A stretch of DNA of 5,234 bases from Desulfobacteraceae bacterium (GCA_007131845.1 SLPT01000390.1:1-5234), one strand, 5' to 3'. Counted from the stretch's first letter, positions 1-5,234 are shown. Numbers and translations: made by a program. Notes: a model not told the origin generated them from the sequence alone.

Positions 1-408
1 GATCCGGTAAATGTTCAGAATCGAGCCGGTGGAGATATCGATGCTTTCCACTAGATCCTCATCATCATAGACGCGGTTTCCGGAAAAGCCGATTTCACGA
101 ACCGTGGGCTTCTCCTGGACCCGGAAGATCACGATAACACCGTCTTCCTCGCGCTCGACAGCCACCTCCACATCATCGAAGTACCCCATCTCATAAATGG
201 CCGTGAGGTCTTCGGAAAGCCGGCCCTCGTCGTAGGCGTCTTCCTGCGCGGTTTGGATGACCCGCTCGATTGCTGCATCCTCGATACGCTGGTTTCCATC
301 GATGAGAACGGACTTGACGCTCTCCCCTCCAAATGCCGGGGCCAGGACGGCCGCCAGCATGACAGTCACCAATGCAATGGCAAAAGTGCGTATGTTCCGA
401 AAAAACAT
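1..408 (-). CDS. bamA: BamA, outer-membrane beta-barrel assembly factor (N-terminal part, cut by window edge)
   Basis: BamA is the outer-membrane core of the BAM complex. It receives unfolded barrel proteins in the periplasm through POTRA domains and inserts them into the membrane. Only the first 136 codons are visible; family members usually run to roughly 750-900 residues, so the rest of the POTRA array and the whole barrel lie beyond position 1. Residues 1-25 look like a signal peptide: Arg4 and Arg7, a hydrophobic core IALVTVMLAAVLA, and a likely cleavage site after APA. Residues 31 to about 101 fit POTRA1 (VLIDGNQRIED, then the typical AIYEMGYFDDVEV, then FRVQEKP). POTRA2 begins with VREIGFSGNRVYDDEDL. 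The ATG at 406-408 is preceded by GGGTG at 414-418 with 5 nt spacing; a TTG at 418-420 is less likely. It probably shared an operon with lolD before the repeat element at 430-600 inserted. A more general Omp85 protein is possible, but context and sequence favour BamA. Confidence 0.88.
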   Translation of the reverse strand, partial: MFFRNIRTFAIALVTVMLAAVLAPAFGGESVKSVLIDGNQRIEDAAIERVIQTAQEDAYDEGRLSEDLTAIYEMGYFDDVEVAVEREEDGVIVIFRVQEKPTVREIGFSGNRVYDDEDLVESIDISTGSILNIYRI

Positions 409-427
409 GGATTCACCCAATAATAGT

Positions 428-446
428 GATGCACTCGTAAAAAGTC
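428..446 (+). repeat. Outer left copy of the element's end repeat
   Basis: GATGCACTCGTAAAAAGTC is a diverged copy of the terminal motif found in inverted form at 583-600. The two share GA, a G, and the core TCGTAAAA-GTC. It lies at the left border; its first two bases (428-429) also form the end of the 8-bp direct repeat. Confidence 0.55.
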
Positions 447-452
447 GCGACC

Positions 453-472
453 TGACGGCTTTATAAAAAGTC
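453..472 (+). repeat. Inner left copy of the element's end repeat
   Basis: TGACGGCTTTATAAAAAGTC pairs with the right end at 583-600 (GACGGCTTCGTAAAAGTC on the opposite strand) much better than the outer left copy does. It starts 25 bp inside the outer copy, in the same orientation, so the left end of the element carries the motif twice in tandem. Confidence 0.6.
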
Positions 473-582
473 TAAGATCAAGGCTTGCGCAATACCGAAA
501 AATGCAGCGTACTTAGCCTACGTGTATGTCTACAAGGCGTAAGCCGCAAATTCTGAGAGATTGCGCGCAGGCGCAGATATTG

Positions 583-600
583 GACTTTTACGAAGCCGTC
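583..600 (-). repeat. Right inverted end repeat of the element
   Basis: On the minus strand this reads GACGGCTTCGTAAAAGTC. It is the inverted partner of 454-472 (differing by a two-base change and one A in the A-run) and, more weakly, of 428-446. The direct repeat AATAGTGA follows immediately at 601-608. Confidence 0.6.
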
Positions 601-618
601 AATAGTGAGCAGTTCTGC

Positions 619-660
619 AAAAAAACGTATCATTCGATATCCACGAGTTTTCCCTCGTGG
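619..660 (-). terminator. Weak terminator-like hairpin at the end of lolD
   Basis: On the minus strand CCACGAG (660-654) and CTCGTGG (647-641) form a perfect 7-bp stem with a 6-nt loop inside the last codons of lolD, and a run of seven T follows at 625-619. The T-run is 15 nt beyond the strong stem. Only a weak stem (TATC/GATA) lies between them, ending 2 nt before the T-run. This is therefore a poor match to an intrinsic terminator and may only reduce read-through or protect an mRNA end. Confidence 0.2.
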
Positions 661-1337
661 ATGGTCATTTGGCGCTGCATATACCTGGCCAGCTTCATGT
701 TGTGGGTGACAACCACCATCGTCATCCCCATTTCCCGGTTGAGCTGTAGCAGAAAATCATGAACCTGGGCCGAATTTTTCGTATCCAGGTTGCCGGTGGG
801 TTCGTCCGCCAGCAAAATCCTGGGCTTCAAAACGAGCGCCCGCGCCAGGGCCACCCGCTGCTGCTCCCCCCCGGAAAGATCGGTGACCCGGTGGGAAAGG
901 CGGTCTTTCAGGCCGACACGCACGAGGATGGCCTCGGCTTCCGGCCGGATCTCCCGCCGGGGCATGCCGGCAATAAACCCGGGTATCATGACGTTTTCCA
1001 GGGCCGTGAACTCGGAAAGGAGATAATGAAACTGGAAAACAAAACCGATGGTGCGATTCCGGAATGCGGCCAGCCGGGTCTTGTCCATGCTGAAGACGTC
1101 TTTTTCCCTGAAAAAGAACCGGCCGGCATCCGGCTTGTCCAGGGCCCCGAGGATGTGCAGCAGGGTGGATTTGCCGATACCGGATTCCCCCACCACGGCG
1201 ATGCTTTCTCCTTGGGCGATGGAAAGCGATGCATCGGAGAGAATGTCAATGGGGCTGTTTGTGGTTTCAAACCCCTTGGATATCGACTCCAGGCGAATAA
1301 ACGGCGTGGTTTGCTTTTCATTGTGAATATCAGCCAT
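630..1337 (-). CDS. lolD: LolD, ATP-binding subunit of the lipoprotein-releasing ABC transporter
   Basis: LolD is the cytoplasmic ATPase of the LolCDE-type complex, which powers release of outer-membrane lipoproteins from the inner membrane to the carrier LolA. The 235-residue protein has the full length of the family and all nucleotide-binding motifs: Walker A GESGIGKST (residues 50-58), Q-loop Gln102 in GFVFQFHYLL, signature LSGGEQQ (154-160), Walker B ILLADEP (174-180) with catalytic Glu179, D-loop NLD, and H-loop His212 in VVVTHN. The ATG overlaps the end of lolC by 8 bp (ATGGCTGA). A strong GGAGG at 1347-1351, 9 nt upstream, fixes this start and suggests coupled translation with lolC. 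MacB-type and FtsE ATPases are close relatives; the adjacent LolC-type permease with few membrane spans settles the assignment. Confidence 0.94.
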   Translation of the reverse strand: MADIHNEKQTTPFIRLESISKGFETTNSPIDILSDASLSIAQGESIAVVGESGIGKSTLLHILGALDKPDAGRFFFREKDVFSMDKTRLAAFRNRTIGFVFQFHYLLSEFTALENVMIPGFIAGMPRREIRPEAEAILVRVGLKDRLSHRVTDLSGGEQQRVALARALVLKPRILLADEPTGNLDTKNSAQVHDFLLQLNREMGMTMVVVTHNMKLARYMQRQMTIHEGKLVDIE

Positions 1338-2565
1338 ATCGGATCGCCTCCACGGGATTCAGCTTCGAAGCCTTGTGCGCTGGATACAGGGTCGCCAGAA
1401 AACATATAAGCAACGCCGCCCCGATGATGGTTGCAATGTCTATCAATTCAAGCTGCACCGGCAGGGATGTGAAATAATAGACGTCGCCCGGAAGCTCGAT
1501 GAATTTATAGTGCTTCAGCAGCAGGCTGCCGGCAATCCCCAGCACCGCACCAAGAAACGTCCCGATCACGCCGATGATCATCCCCTTGAATACGAAAATC
1601 TTCCGGATGCTCCTGTCGGTGGCGCCCATTGCCTTGAGTATGGCGATATCCCGAGTCTTGCTCATGACCAGCATGATGAGCGTACTGGCAATATTGAACG
1701 CGGCAACCAGGACGATGAGCGTCAGGATGATGAACATGACTTCTTTTTCCAGCTTCAGAGCCTGGAAAAAATTCCGGTTGAGCTCCATCCAGTCCACCGA
1801 CCAGTAGGGAAATCCCAGTTCTTCCGTTATCTGGCTTGAAAGTTCATCCGCGCGGTAGATATCGTCGATCCTGATCCCGAGGCCTGAAACGCTGTCCCCT
1901 GTTTTCAGCAGGTTCTGGGCGGCGGTTAAATGAACGTATGCAAGGGAGGCATCGTACTCGTGAAACCCGGAGGAAAAAACACCCGTCACCTCGAAGCGGC
2001 TCATGGCGGGCATATGCCCGGCTGGCGACATGATGCCGCGCTGGGAGATGAGATAGATGCTGTCTCCGGCTCTCACGCCGAGCCGGTCGGCAAGATTCTG
2101 GCCGATGACGATTCCCGGGATGCGGCGGCCATTATCTTCCGATCCGCCGGGCACCAGCTTGTGGTCAAGCGCTTCATCTCCGATGCCCATGATTTCCGTT
2201 CCCCTGAAGGAAGGATCAAGCCCCCGGAGCATTGCACCGGACATTCCCCTGGCCGAGCGGAGCATCACCTGGGTTTCCATGAAAGGCACAACAGCGTCGA
2301 TTCCGAAGCGAGCGTCAATCGTTTCGGCCACCTCCCGGTAGTCCTCGAATCGCTCTCCCTGGTGTCGGACCACGATATGCGGCTCCACGCCAAGGATCTT
2401 GGATTTAAAAAACGACTCCGCCCCGGACATGACGGCAATGACGATGATCAGGGCCATCACCCCGACGGTGACCCCGGCCATGGAAAGCACGCTGATAAAA
2501 GAGATGAATCCTTGTTTCTGGCGGGATTTCAGGTACCGGCCGCCGATAAAATATTCAAAAGGCAT
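1330..2565 (-). CDS. lolC: LolC/LolE-type permease of the lipoprotein-releasing ABC transporter
   Basis: This is the inner-membrane permease that works with LolD to extract mature lipoproteins. From the ATG at 2563-2565 the protein has 411 residues, normal for LolC/LolE. The layout is the family's: a short cytoplasmic N-terminus (PFEYFIGGRYLKSR), a first membrane span (about residues 22-46, with AGVTVGVMALI), a large periplasmic domain of about 225 residues, then an FtsX-like C-terminal part with three spans (about 275-301, 324-350 and 373-395). The conserved SKTRDIAILKAMGAT follows the second span, and the C-terminus is YPAHKASKLNPVEAIRYG. A GTG six bases further upstream (2569-2571) is possible but has no ribosome site, while the ATG has GGG 5 nt upstream. 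It lies 51 bp after lysS. Only one permease is visible, so a homodimer may replace the LolC-LolE pair of enterics, unless a second copy is elsewhere. Confidence 0.92.
   Translation of the reverse strand: MPFEYFIGGRYLKSRQKQGFISFISVLSMAGVTVGVMALIIVIAVMSGAESFFKSKILGVEPHIVVRHQGERFEDYREVAETIDARFGIDAVVPFMETQVMLRSARGMSGAMLRGLDPSFRGTEIMGIGDEALDHKLVPGGSEDNGRRIPGIVIGQNLADRLGVRAGDSIYLISQRGIMSPAGHMPAMSRFEVTGVFSSGFHEYDASLAYVHLTAAQNLLKTGDSVSGLGIRIDDIYRADELSSQITEELGFPYWSVDWMELNRNFFQALKLEKEVMFIILTLIVLVAAFNIASTLIMLVMSKTRDIAILKAMGATDRSIRKIFVFKGMIIGVIGTFLGAVLGIAGSLLLKHYKFIELPGDVYYFTSLPVQLELIDIATIIGAALLICFLATLYPAHKASKLNPVEAIRYG
1347..1351 (-). promoter_or_regulatory. Ribosome binding site of lolD
   Basis: GGAGG on the minus strand, 9 nt before the lolD ATG and wholly inside the lolC coding sequence. 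It supports the start that overlaps the lolC stop codon. Confidence 0.75.
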
Positions 2566-2616
2566 TTTCACCCGATAGATTTCACGTTGCAGTTGGAAAA
2601 GCGCACAGAGGAAGGG

Positions 2617-4173
2617 TTATTTCGATTCTGCGGGCTTAAGATGCGGAAACAGAATCACGTCCCGGATGGACGGCGAGTCCGTCAGCAGCATGACCAGGCG
2701 ATCAACACCCACGCCCGCGCCGGCGGCAGGCGGCATCCCATATTCCAGGGCTTCTATATAATCCTCGTCCACCGTGTAGACGGCGCCTTCTTCCATGTCC
2801 CGGTTTTCGACCTGACGCAGGAACCGTTCCTTCTGGTCGACCGGATCGTTTAATTCCGAAAAACCATTGGCGATCTCCCGACCCGCGACAAAAAGCTCAA
2901 AACGGTCGGCAATATCCGGGTTTTTCGCATTTCTTCTCGACAAGGGCGATACTTCCACCGGATAGCCCGTGATAAATGTGGGCTGCACCAGGCGGGGTTC
3001 CACCAGGTGGTCAAAAATCTTGGTAAGCAGCTTGCCCGGCCCCAGCGGCCTGCCGTCGGGTCCGGTAGTGCGGATTCCTGATTCTTTGGCGAAAGCTGAT
3101 AACCGCTCGGCATCCTTCGTGATATCCGGATCCACCCCCCCGATGGACGTAACGGCCTCGACCAAATCCAGGCGGGCGAATTTTGCGCCAAAATCGATCT
3201 CGTTTTCCTGATAGAGCACCTGCGCCGATCCGCATACATCAAGCGCCACCCGGGCAATCATCTTTTCCAGAAACCCCATCAAATCCTCGTAGGTGGCATA
3301 GGCCTGGTAGAATTCGAGCATGGTAAATTCGGGATTATGCTGCGTGGATATGCCCTCGTTTCTGAAGTTGCGGTTGATTTCGAACACCCGCTCGAAGCCG
3401 CCCACCAACAGTCGCTTCAGGTACAATTCAGGGGCGATGCGCAGGTACAAATCAATCCCCAGGGCGTTATGGTGCGTCCTGAAAGGCCTGGCATCGGCCC
3501 CGCCCGGAATGACCTGCATCATGGGGGTTTCCACCTCCATGAAATCGCTTGCACCCAGAAACCGGCGCATCGACGCCATCAGGCGGGTTCTTCGGAGAAA
3601 AACATCCCGGGTGCCTGCGTTCATGGCCAGATCCAGGTACCTTCGCCGGTAGCGCTTTTCCGGATCCTTCAGTCCGTGAAATTTTTCGGGAAGCGGCCGG
3701 TACGATTTTGCAAGCAGCCGGAACCGATCGGCCAGCAGCGTCGTCTCCCCGGTCTTTGTTGCAAACAGGGAGCCGCTTACGCCGATGAAATCGCCAATAT
3801 CCAGTTTTTTAAAAAGGTCATAGGCTTCCCCGCCGACCTTGTCCTTGCGGATGTAGGCCTGCATCTGACCGGTCCGGTCCCGCATGCGGACAAAGGACGA
3901 CTTCCCGAAACGGTTGATCGCCATGATCCGCCCGGCAATCGCGAACGTCCCCGCTTTTTCGAAGATCTTTTCCCTTGCGGCGCTGTCGTCGGAATCACCG
4001 GGAGTATGGGGGGGCGTATGGGCCTCATTGGCCCCTGGCGCGGAAAGGGTTTCAAAGATATCTCCCACGGTATGCGTGGCTGTGAAATCATTGGGAAACA
4101 ACTCGACGCCGGACTCCTGTAATTCACGGATTTTCTGCCGCCGTTTTTCAATAACGTCCTTTGGCTGCTCCAT
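2617..4173 (-). CDS. lysS: Lysyl-tRNA synthetase, class II
   Basis: The enzyme charges tRNA-Lys with lysine using ATP, in the cytoplasm. From the chosen ATG (4171-4173) the protein has 518 residues. An N-terminal OB-fold anticodon-binding domain (about residues 75-155: FAIAGRIMAINRFGKSSF, DRTGQMQAYIRKD) is followed by the catalytic core. Class II motif 1 is FMEVETPMMQ (211-220), motif 2 is FRNEGIS (270-276) followed by HNPEFTMLEFY, and motif 3 is GVGVDRL (487-493). GREIANGFSELNDP and HNALGIDLYLRIAPELYLKRL are typical LysS stretches. Residues about 45-75 hold an extra proline/acid-rich stretch (see findings). The longest open frame starts at 4224, but that would add 17 residues (MNQCPAGCDGTAGAYRQ) atypical of LysS and lacks a good ribosome site. 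The 4173 start has AGGAG 11 nt upstream. It is probably the first gene of the lysS-lolC-lolD-bamA unit. Confidence 0.95.
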   Translation of the reverse strand: MEQPKDVIEKRRQKIRELQESGVELFPNDFTATHTVGDIFETLSAPGANEAHTPPHTPGDSDDSAAREKIFEKAGTFAIAGRIMAINRFGKSSFVRMRDRTGQMQAYIRKDKVGGEAYDLFKKLDIGDFIGVSGSLFATKTGETTLLADRFRLLAKSYRPLPEKFHGLKDPEKRYRRRYLDLAMNAGTRDVFLRRTRLMASMRRFLGASDFMEVETPMMQVIPGGADARPFRTHHNALGIDLYLRIAPELYLKRLLVGGFERVFEINRNFRNEGISTQHNPEFTMLEFYQAYATYEDLMGFLEKMIARVALDVCGSAQVLYQENEIDFGAKFARLDLVEAVTSIGGVDPDITKDAERLSAFAKESGIRTTGPDGRPLGPGKLLTKIFDHLVEPRLVQPTFITGYPVEVSPLSRRNAKNPDIADRFELFVAGREIANGFSELNDPVDQKERFLRQVENRDMEEGAVYTVDEDYIEALEYGMPPAAGAGVGVDRLVMLLTDSPSIRDVILFPHLKPAESK

Positions 4174-4184
4174 CTGCCTGTATG

Positions 4185-4189
4185 CTCCT
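4185..4189 (-). promoter_or_regulatory. Ribosome binding site of lysS
   Basis: AGGAG on the minus strand, 11 nt before the ATG at 4171-4173. The spacing is rather long but workable. It favours this start over the in-frame ATG at 4222-4224. Confidence 0.5.
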
Positions 4190-4223
4190 GCGGTGCCGTC
4201 GCACCCGGCCGGGCACTGATTCA

Positions 4224-4244
4224 TCAGCCCCCAAAACCGGCTGA
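4224..4244 (-). other. Small leader hairpin upstream of lysS
   Basis: TCAGCC and GGCTGA (4239-4244 and 4224-4229 on the minus strand) form a 6-bp stem with a 9-nt loop in the predicted lysS leader. The stem includes the first base of the upstream in-frame ATG (4222-4224). No T-run follows, so it is not a terminator. I see no recognisable riboswitch or T-box in the leader. Confidence 0.3.
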
Positions 4245-4278
4245 AACCGGGCTTGTCTGAGTTTGCGGTTCAACGCAC

Positions 4279-4307
4279 TTGCTACCTTATCTGCCGCACA
4301 ATGTCAA
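4279..4307 (-). promoter_or_regulatory. Predicted sigma-70 promoter of the lysS unit
   Basis: On the minus strand a perfect -35 box TTGACA (4307-4302) is followed after exactly 17 bp by TAGCAA (4284-4279), a weak -10 box matching three of six consensus positions. Transcription would start near 4272 and give a leader of about 100 nt before the lysS ATG. This is the only good promoter-like match I found in the kinase-lysS gap. The consensus -35 and ideal spacing are seen directly; activity is inferred. Confidence 0.45.
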
Positions 4308-4316
4308 GCATTGACA
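4302..4316. promoter_or_regulatory. Palindrome TGTCAA-GCA-TTGACA, operator-like
   Basis: Perfect 6-bp arms around a 3-bp centre. The left arm is the predicted lysS -35 box, so a protein bound here would cover it. No regulator is identified. The dyad could also be two back-to-back -35-like hexamers, but no convincing -10 box follows on the plus strand. Confidence 0.35.
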
Positions 4317-4421
4317 ACAGCTTTTCAGGGGGCAATCAAGCACTCAGGCAGATAGCGTTGCAAGTAGAGAAAAAGGTTGGCATGCTTGGTATGGTAGGTA
4401 TGTTTCCGACTGTCACCCGCG

Positions 4422-5234
4422 CTATCGGGCGCTTTTGAATTTCACCGTCACCACGGTCCCTTCCCCCAGGGAAGACTCGATGTCCACGAGCCCGCCGTAC
4501 AGCCCCACCATCTGCTGAACGATCGATAAACCCAGCCCGGTGCCGCTGGGCTTGGTGGAATAAAACGGATTAAAGATCCGCTCGATCTGTTCCGGAGGAA
4601 TTCCTGAGCCGGTATCCGAGATTACCATGCGGATGGTTCCTCTGCCGGCCTGGGCAAGCATGACGTCAATCTTTCCGGGTCCTTCTATGGCTTCGGCGGC
4701 GTTATTCATGAGATTCCAGACTACCTGCCGAAGGTGTTCCGGATCGATCCGGATCAGCAGGGAGGATTCAGGCGGAGCATCCTTCCACACCCTTATATCC
4801 ACACGGCTTTTGAAAGCAGGATCCCGCTGCAGCAGGGATACCAATTCTTCCACTGCTTCATCAAGTGCCACATCCCGAATCTCTCCGGCCTGGGGACGGG
4901 AAAACATCAAAAATGTCGTGACCAGGGAACTGAGACGGTCGGCCTCCCGCAATACGATGCGCATGAGCCGGTCATGGGATGGATCATAGGGGATCGAATC
5001 CTTGAGCATCTGAATCGATCCGGAAAGGGAAGCCAGAGGATTTTTTATCTCGTGGGTCAGCCCGGCCGCCATTTCACCGGCCGCAGCCAGCCGTTCCACC
5101 CGTTTCACCTGATCTTCCATGGCCCACAGTTCCTGCTTGGCGCTTCGCTCCTGCTCGGAGAGAACCCCGCTCAGAAATGCCACCAGGTAGCAGGCGCCGA
5201 TGATCATCACCAGCCGGAAAAGAACATGCTGCCA
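4422..5234 (-). CDS. Membrane-bound sensor histidine kinase, PilS/NtrB-like (N-terminus beyond window)
   Basis: This is the sensor half of a two-component system: it autophosphorylates a histidine and passes the phosphate to a response regulator not present in the window. The frame is open to position 5234, so the true start lies outside; 270 residues are visible. Numbered from the first visible residue, a hydrophobic stretch at about 4-25 (LFRLVMIIGACYLVAFLSGV) is the last membrane span. A short charged helix (about 27-48) leads to the HisKA domain with phospho-accepting His61 in THEIKNPL. The ATPase domain follows with the N-box NLMNNAAEA (174-182), DTGSGIPPE (207-215), the F-box IFNPFYSTK and the G2 box GTGLGLSIV (231-239). 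All catalytic motifs are intact. The gene ends with TAG at 4422-4424. The LASLSGSIQML stretch after the H-box resembles PilS/NtrB-type kinases, and no PAS domain is visible. The signal sensed is unknown. Confidence 0.9.
   Translation of the reverse strand, partial: WQHVLFRLVMIIGACYLVAFLSGVLSEQERSAKQELWAMEDQVKRVERLAAAGEMAAGLTHEIKNPLASLSGSIQMLKDSIPYDPSHDRLMRIVLREADRLSSLVTTFLMFSRPQAGEIRDVALDEAVEELVSLLQRDPAFKSRVDIRVWKDAPPESSLLIRIDPEHLRQVVWNLMNNAAEAIEGPGKIDVMLAQAGRGTIRMVISDTGSGIPPEQIERIFNPFYSTKPSGTGLGLSIVQQMVGLYGGLVDIESSLGEGTVVTVKFKSAR

Larger units (their letters stand above)
422..608. mobile_element. MITE-like non-autonomous element with 8-bp target duplication
   Basis: An exact direct repeat AATAGTGA (422-429 and 601-608) brackets a 171-bp non-coding element (430-600). 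The ends are imperfect inverted repeats. The right end read inward is GACGGCTTCGTAAAAGTC. The left end (428-446) carries GATGCACTCGTAAAAAGTC, and a second, better-matching copy of the motif, GACGGCTTTATAAAAAGTC, sits at 454-472. The symmetry continues inward: GCTTGCGC (483-490) against GCGCAGGC (565-572), and a central hairpin of CTTAGCCT (512-519) against AGGC-G-TAAG (535-543, one bulged base). No open reading frame of its own is credible. The combination of target duplication, inverted ends and internal dyad symmetry is what small transposase-dependent elements show. I infer that a transposase encoded elsewhere mobilised it, but cannot name the family. Similar dispersed repeats seem familiar from Desulfobacterota genomes, but that is memory, not a search result. 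Confidence 0.68.
4277..4365. repeat. Imperfect 19-bp inverted arms around the lysS promoter
   Basis: GGCAGATAGCGTTGCAAGT on the plus strand (4347-4365) matches GGCAGATAAGGTAGCAAGT on the minus strand (4295-4277) at 16 of 19 positions. The arms are 51 bp apart; the left one contains the predicted -10 box and the space between them contains the -35 palindrome. No flanking direct repeat was seen, so this is not clearly a mobile element. Confidence 0.4.
4174..4421. other. Non-coding region between the histidine kinase gene and lysS
   Basis: This 248-bp stretch holds the predicted lysS promoter, the -35 palindrome, the 19-bp inverted arms and the leader hairpin. No convincing intrinsic terminator follows the kinase stop codon: CCCG/CGGG at 4416-4429 forms only a 4-bp stem without a T-run. 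Direct repeats of TCAAGCA (4304-4310, 4336-4342) and GGTATG (4388-4393, 4397-4402) are short and may be chance. No RNA gene is recognisable. Confidence 0.6.

Noticed and set aside
422..608. CRISPR-like repeat array
   Set aside because: The motif copies are few, in mixed orientation and irregularly spaced, and the flanking 8-bp direct repeats point to an insertion instead.
526..762. Plus-strand open frame of 78 codons starting inside the repeat element
   Set aside because: It runs antisense through the end of lolD, has no family resemblance and no convincing ribosome site. The lolD motifs on the other strand fully explain the sequence.
759..1409. Plus-strand 216-codon open frame
   Set aside because: Antisense shadow of lolD and the end of lolC. 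The composition is that of a reverse-complemented ABC ATPase.
1930..2853. Plus-strand 307-codon open frame rich in His, Gly and Arg
   Set aside because: Antisense to lolC and the end of lysS, crossing their intergenic gap. The His-rich, low-motif composition is typical of a shadow of GC-rich coding DNA.
3337..4122. Plus-strand 261-codon open frame
   Set aside because: Lies wholly antisense to lysS, whose class II synthetase motifs are clear. No motif of its own.
4311..4339. Plus-strand promoter using TTGACA at 4311-4316
   Set aside because: Seventeen bases downstream is AATCAA, a poor -10 box, and there is no plus-strand gene for it to serve.
4416..4429. Terminator after the histidine kinase gene
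   Set aside because: The stem is only 4 bp (CCCG/CGGG), overlaps the stop codon and has no T-run after it.
4253..4438. Plus-strand 61-codon open frame in the kinase-lysS gap
   Set aside because: Begins with TTG, has no good ribosome site, spans the predicted lysS promoter and runs into the 3' end of the kinase gene on the other strand. No recognisable domain.

Overview
The window (about 55% GC by eye) reads like a chromosomal core-gene segment of a Gram-negative Desulfobacterota/Deltaproteobacteria-type bacterium. The basis is protein style and gene order: lysS, one LolC/E-type permease, lolD and bamA run in one direction, an arrangement I recall from that group. I could not run a search to confirm the taxon.

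All genes are on the minus strand, so they are read from high to low coordinates. A membrane sensor histidine kinase, cut by the right edge, ends at 4422. A 248-bp non-coding stretch (4174-4421) follows and holds the probable promoter of the next unit. Then come lysS (lysyl-tRNA synthetase, 2617-4173), lolC (lipoprotein-release permease, 1330-2565), lolD (its ATPase, 630-1337, overlapping lolC by 8 bp) and the first 136 codons of bamA (1-408), cut by the left edge. The lol genes and bamA belong together in outer-membrane biogenesis: LolCD(E) extracts lipoproteins from the inner membrane, and BamA inserts beta-barrel proteins into the outer membrane.

The most unusual structure is between lolD and bamA. 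A 171-bp non-coding element (430-600) with imperfect inverted-repeat ends is bracketed by an exact 8-bp direct repeat, AATAGTGA (422-429 and 601-608). This is the signature of a non-autonomous, MITE-like insertion that has split an otherwise tight operon. Removing the element and one repeat copy would shrink the lolD-bamA gap from 221 to 42 bp. Its transcript would fold into a long imperfect hairpin just upstream of the bamA ribosome binding site.

Secondary points are a palindrome overlapping the predicted lysS -35 box, a pair of 19-bp inverted arms around that promoter, a kinase that looks like a PilS/NtrB-type protein without its usual PAS domain, and a proline/acid-rich insertion in the N-terminal part of LysS. 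I saw no CRISPR array, tRNA, rRNA, phage gene or intact transposase, and no evidence of a new multi-gene system.
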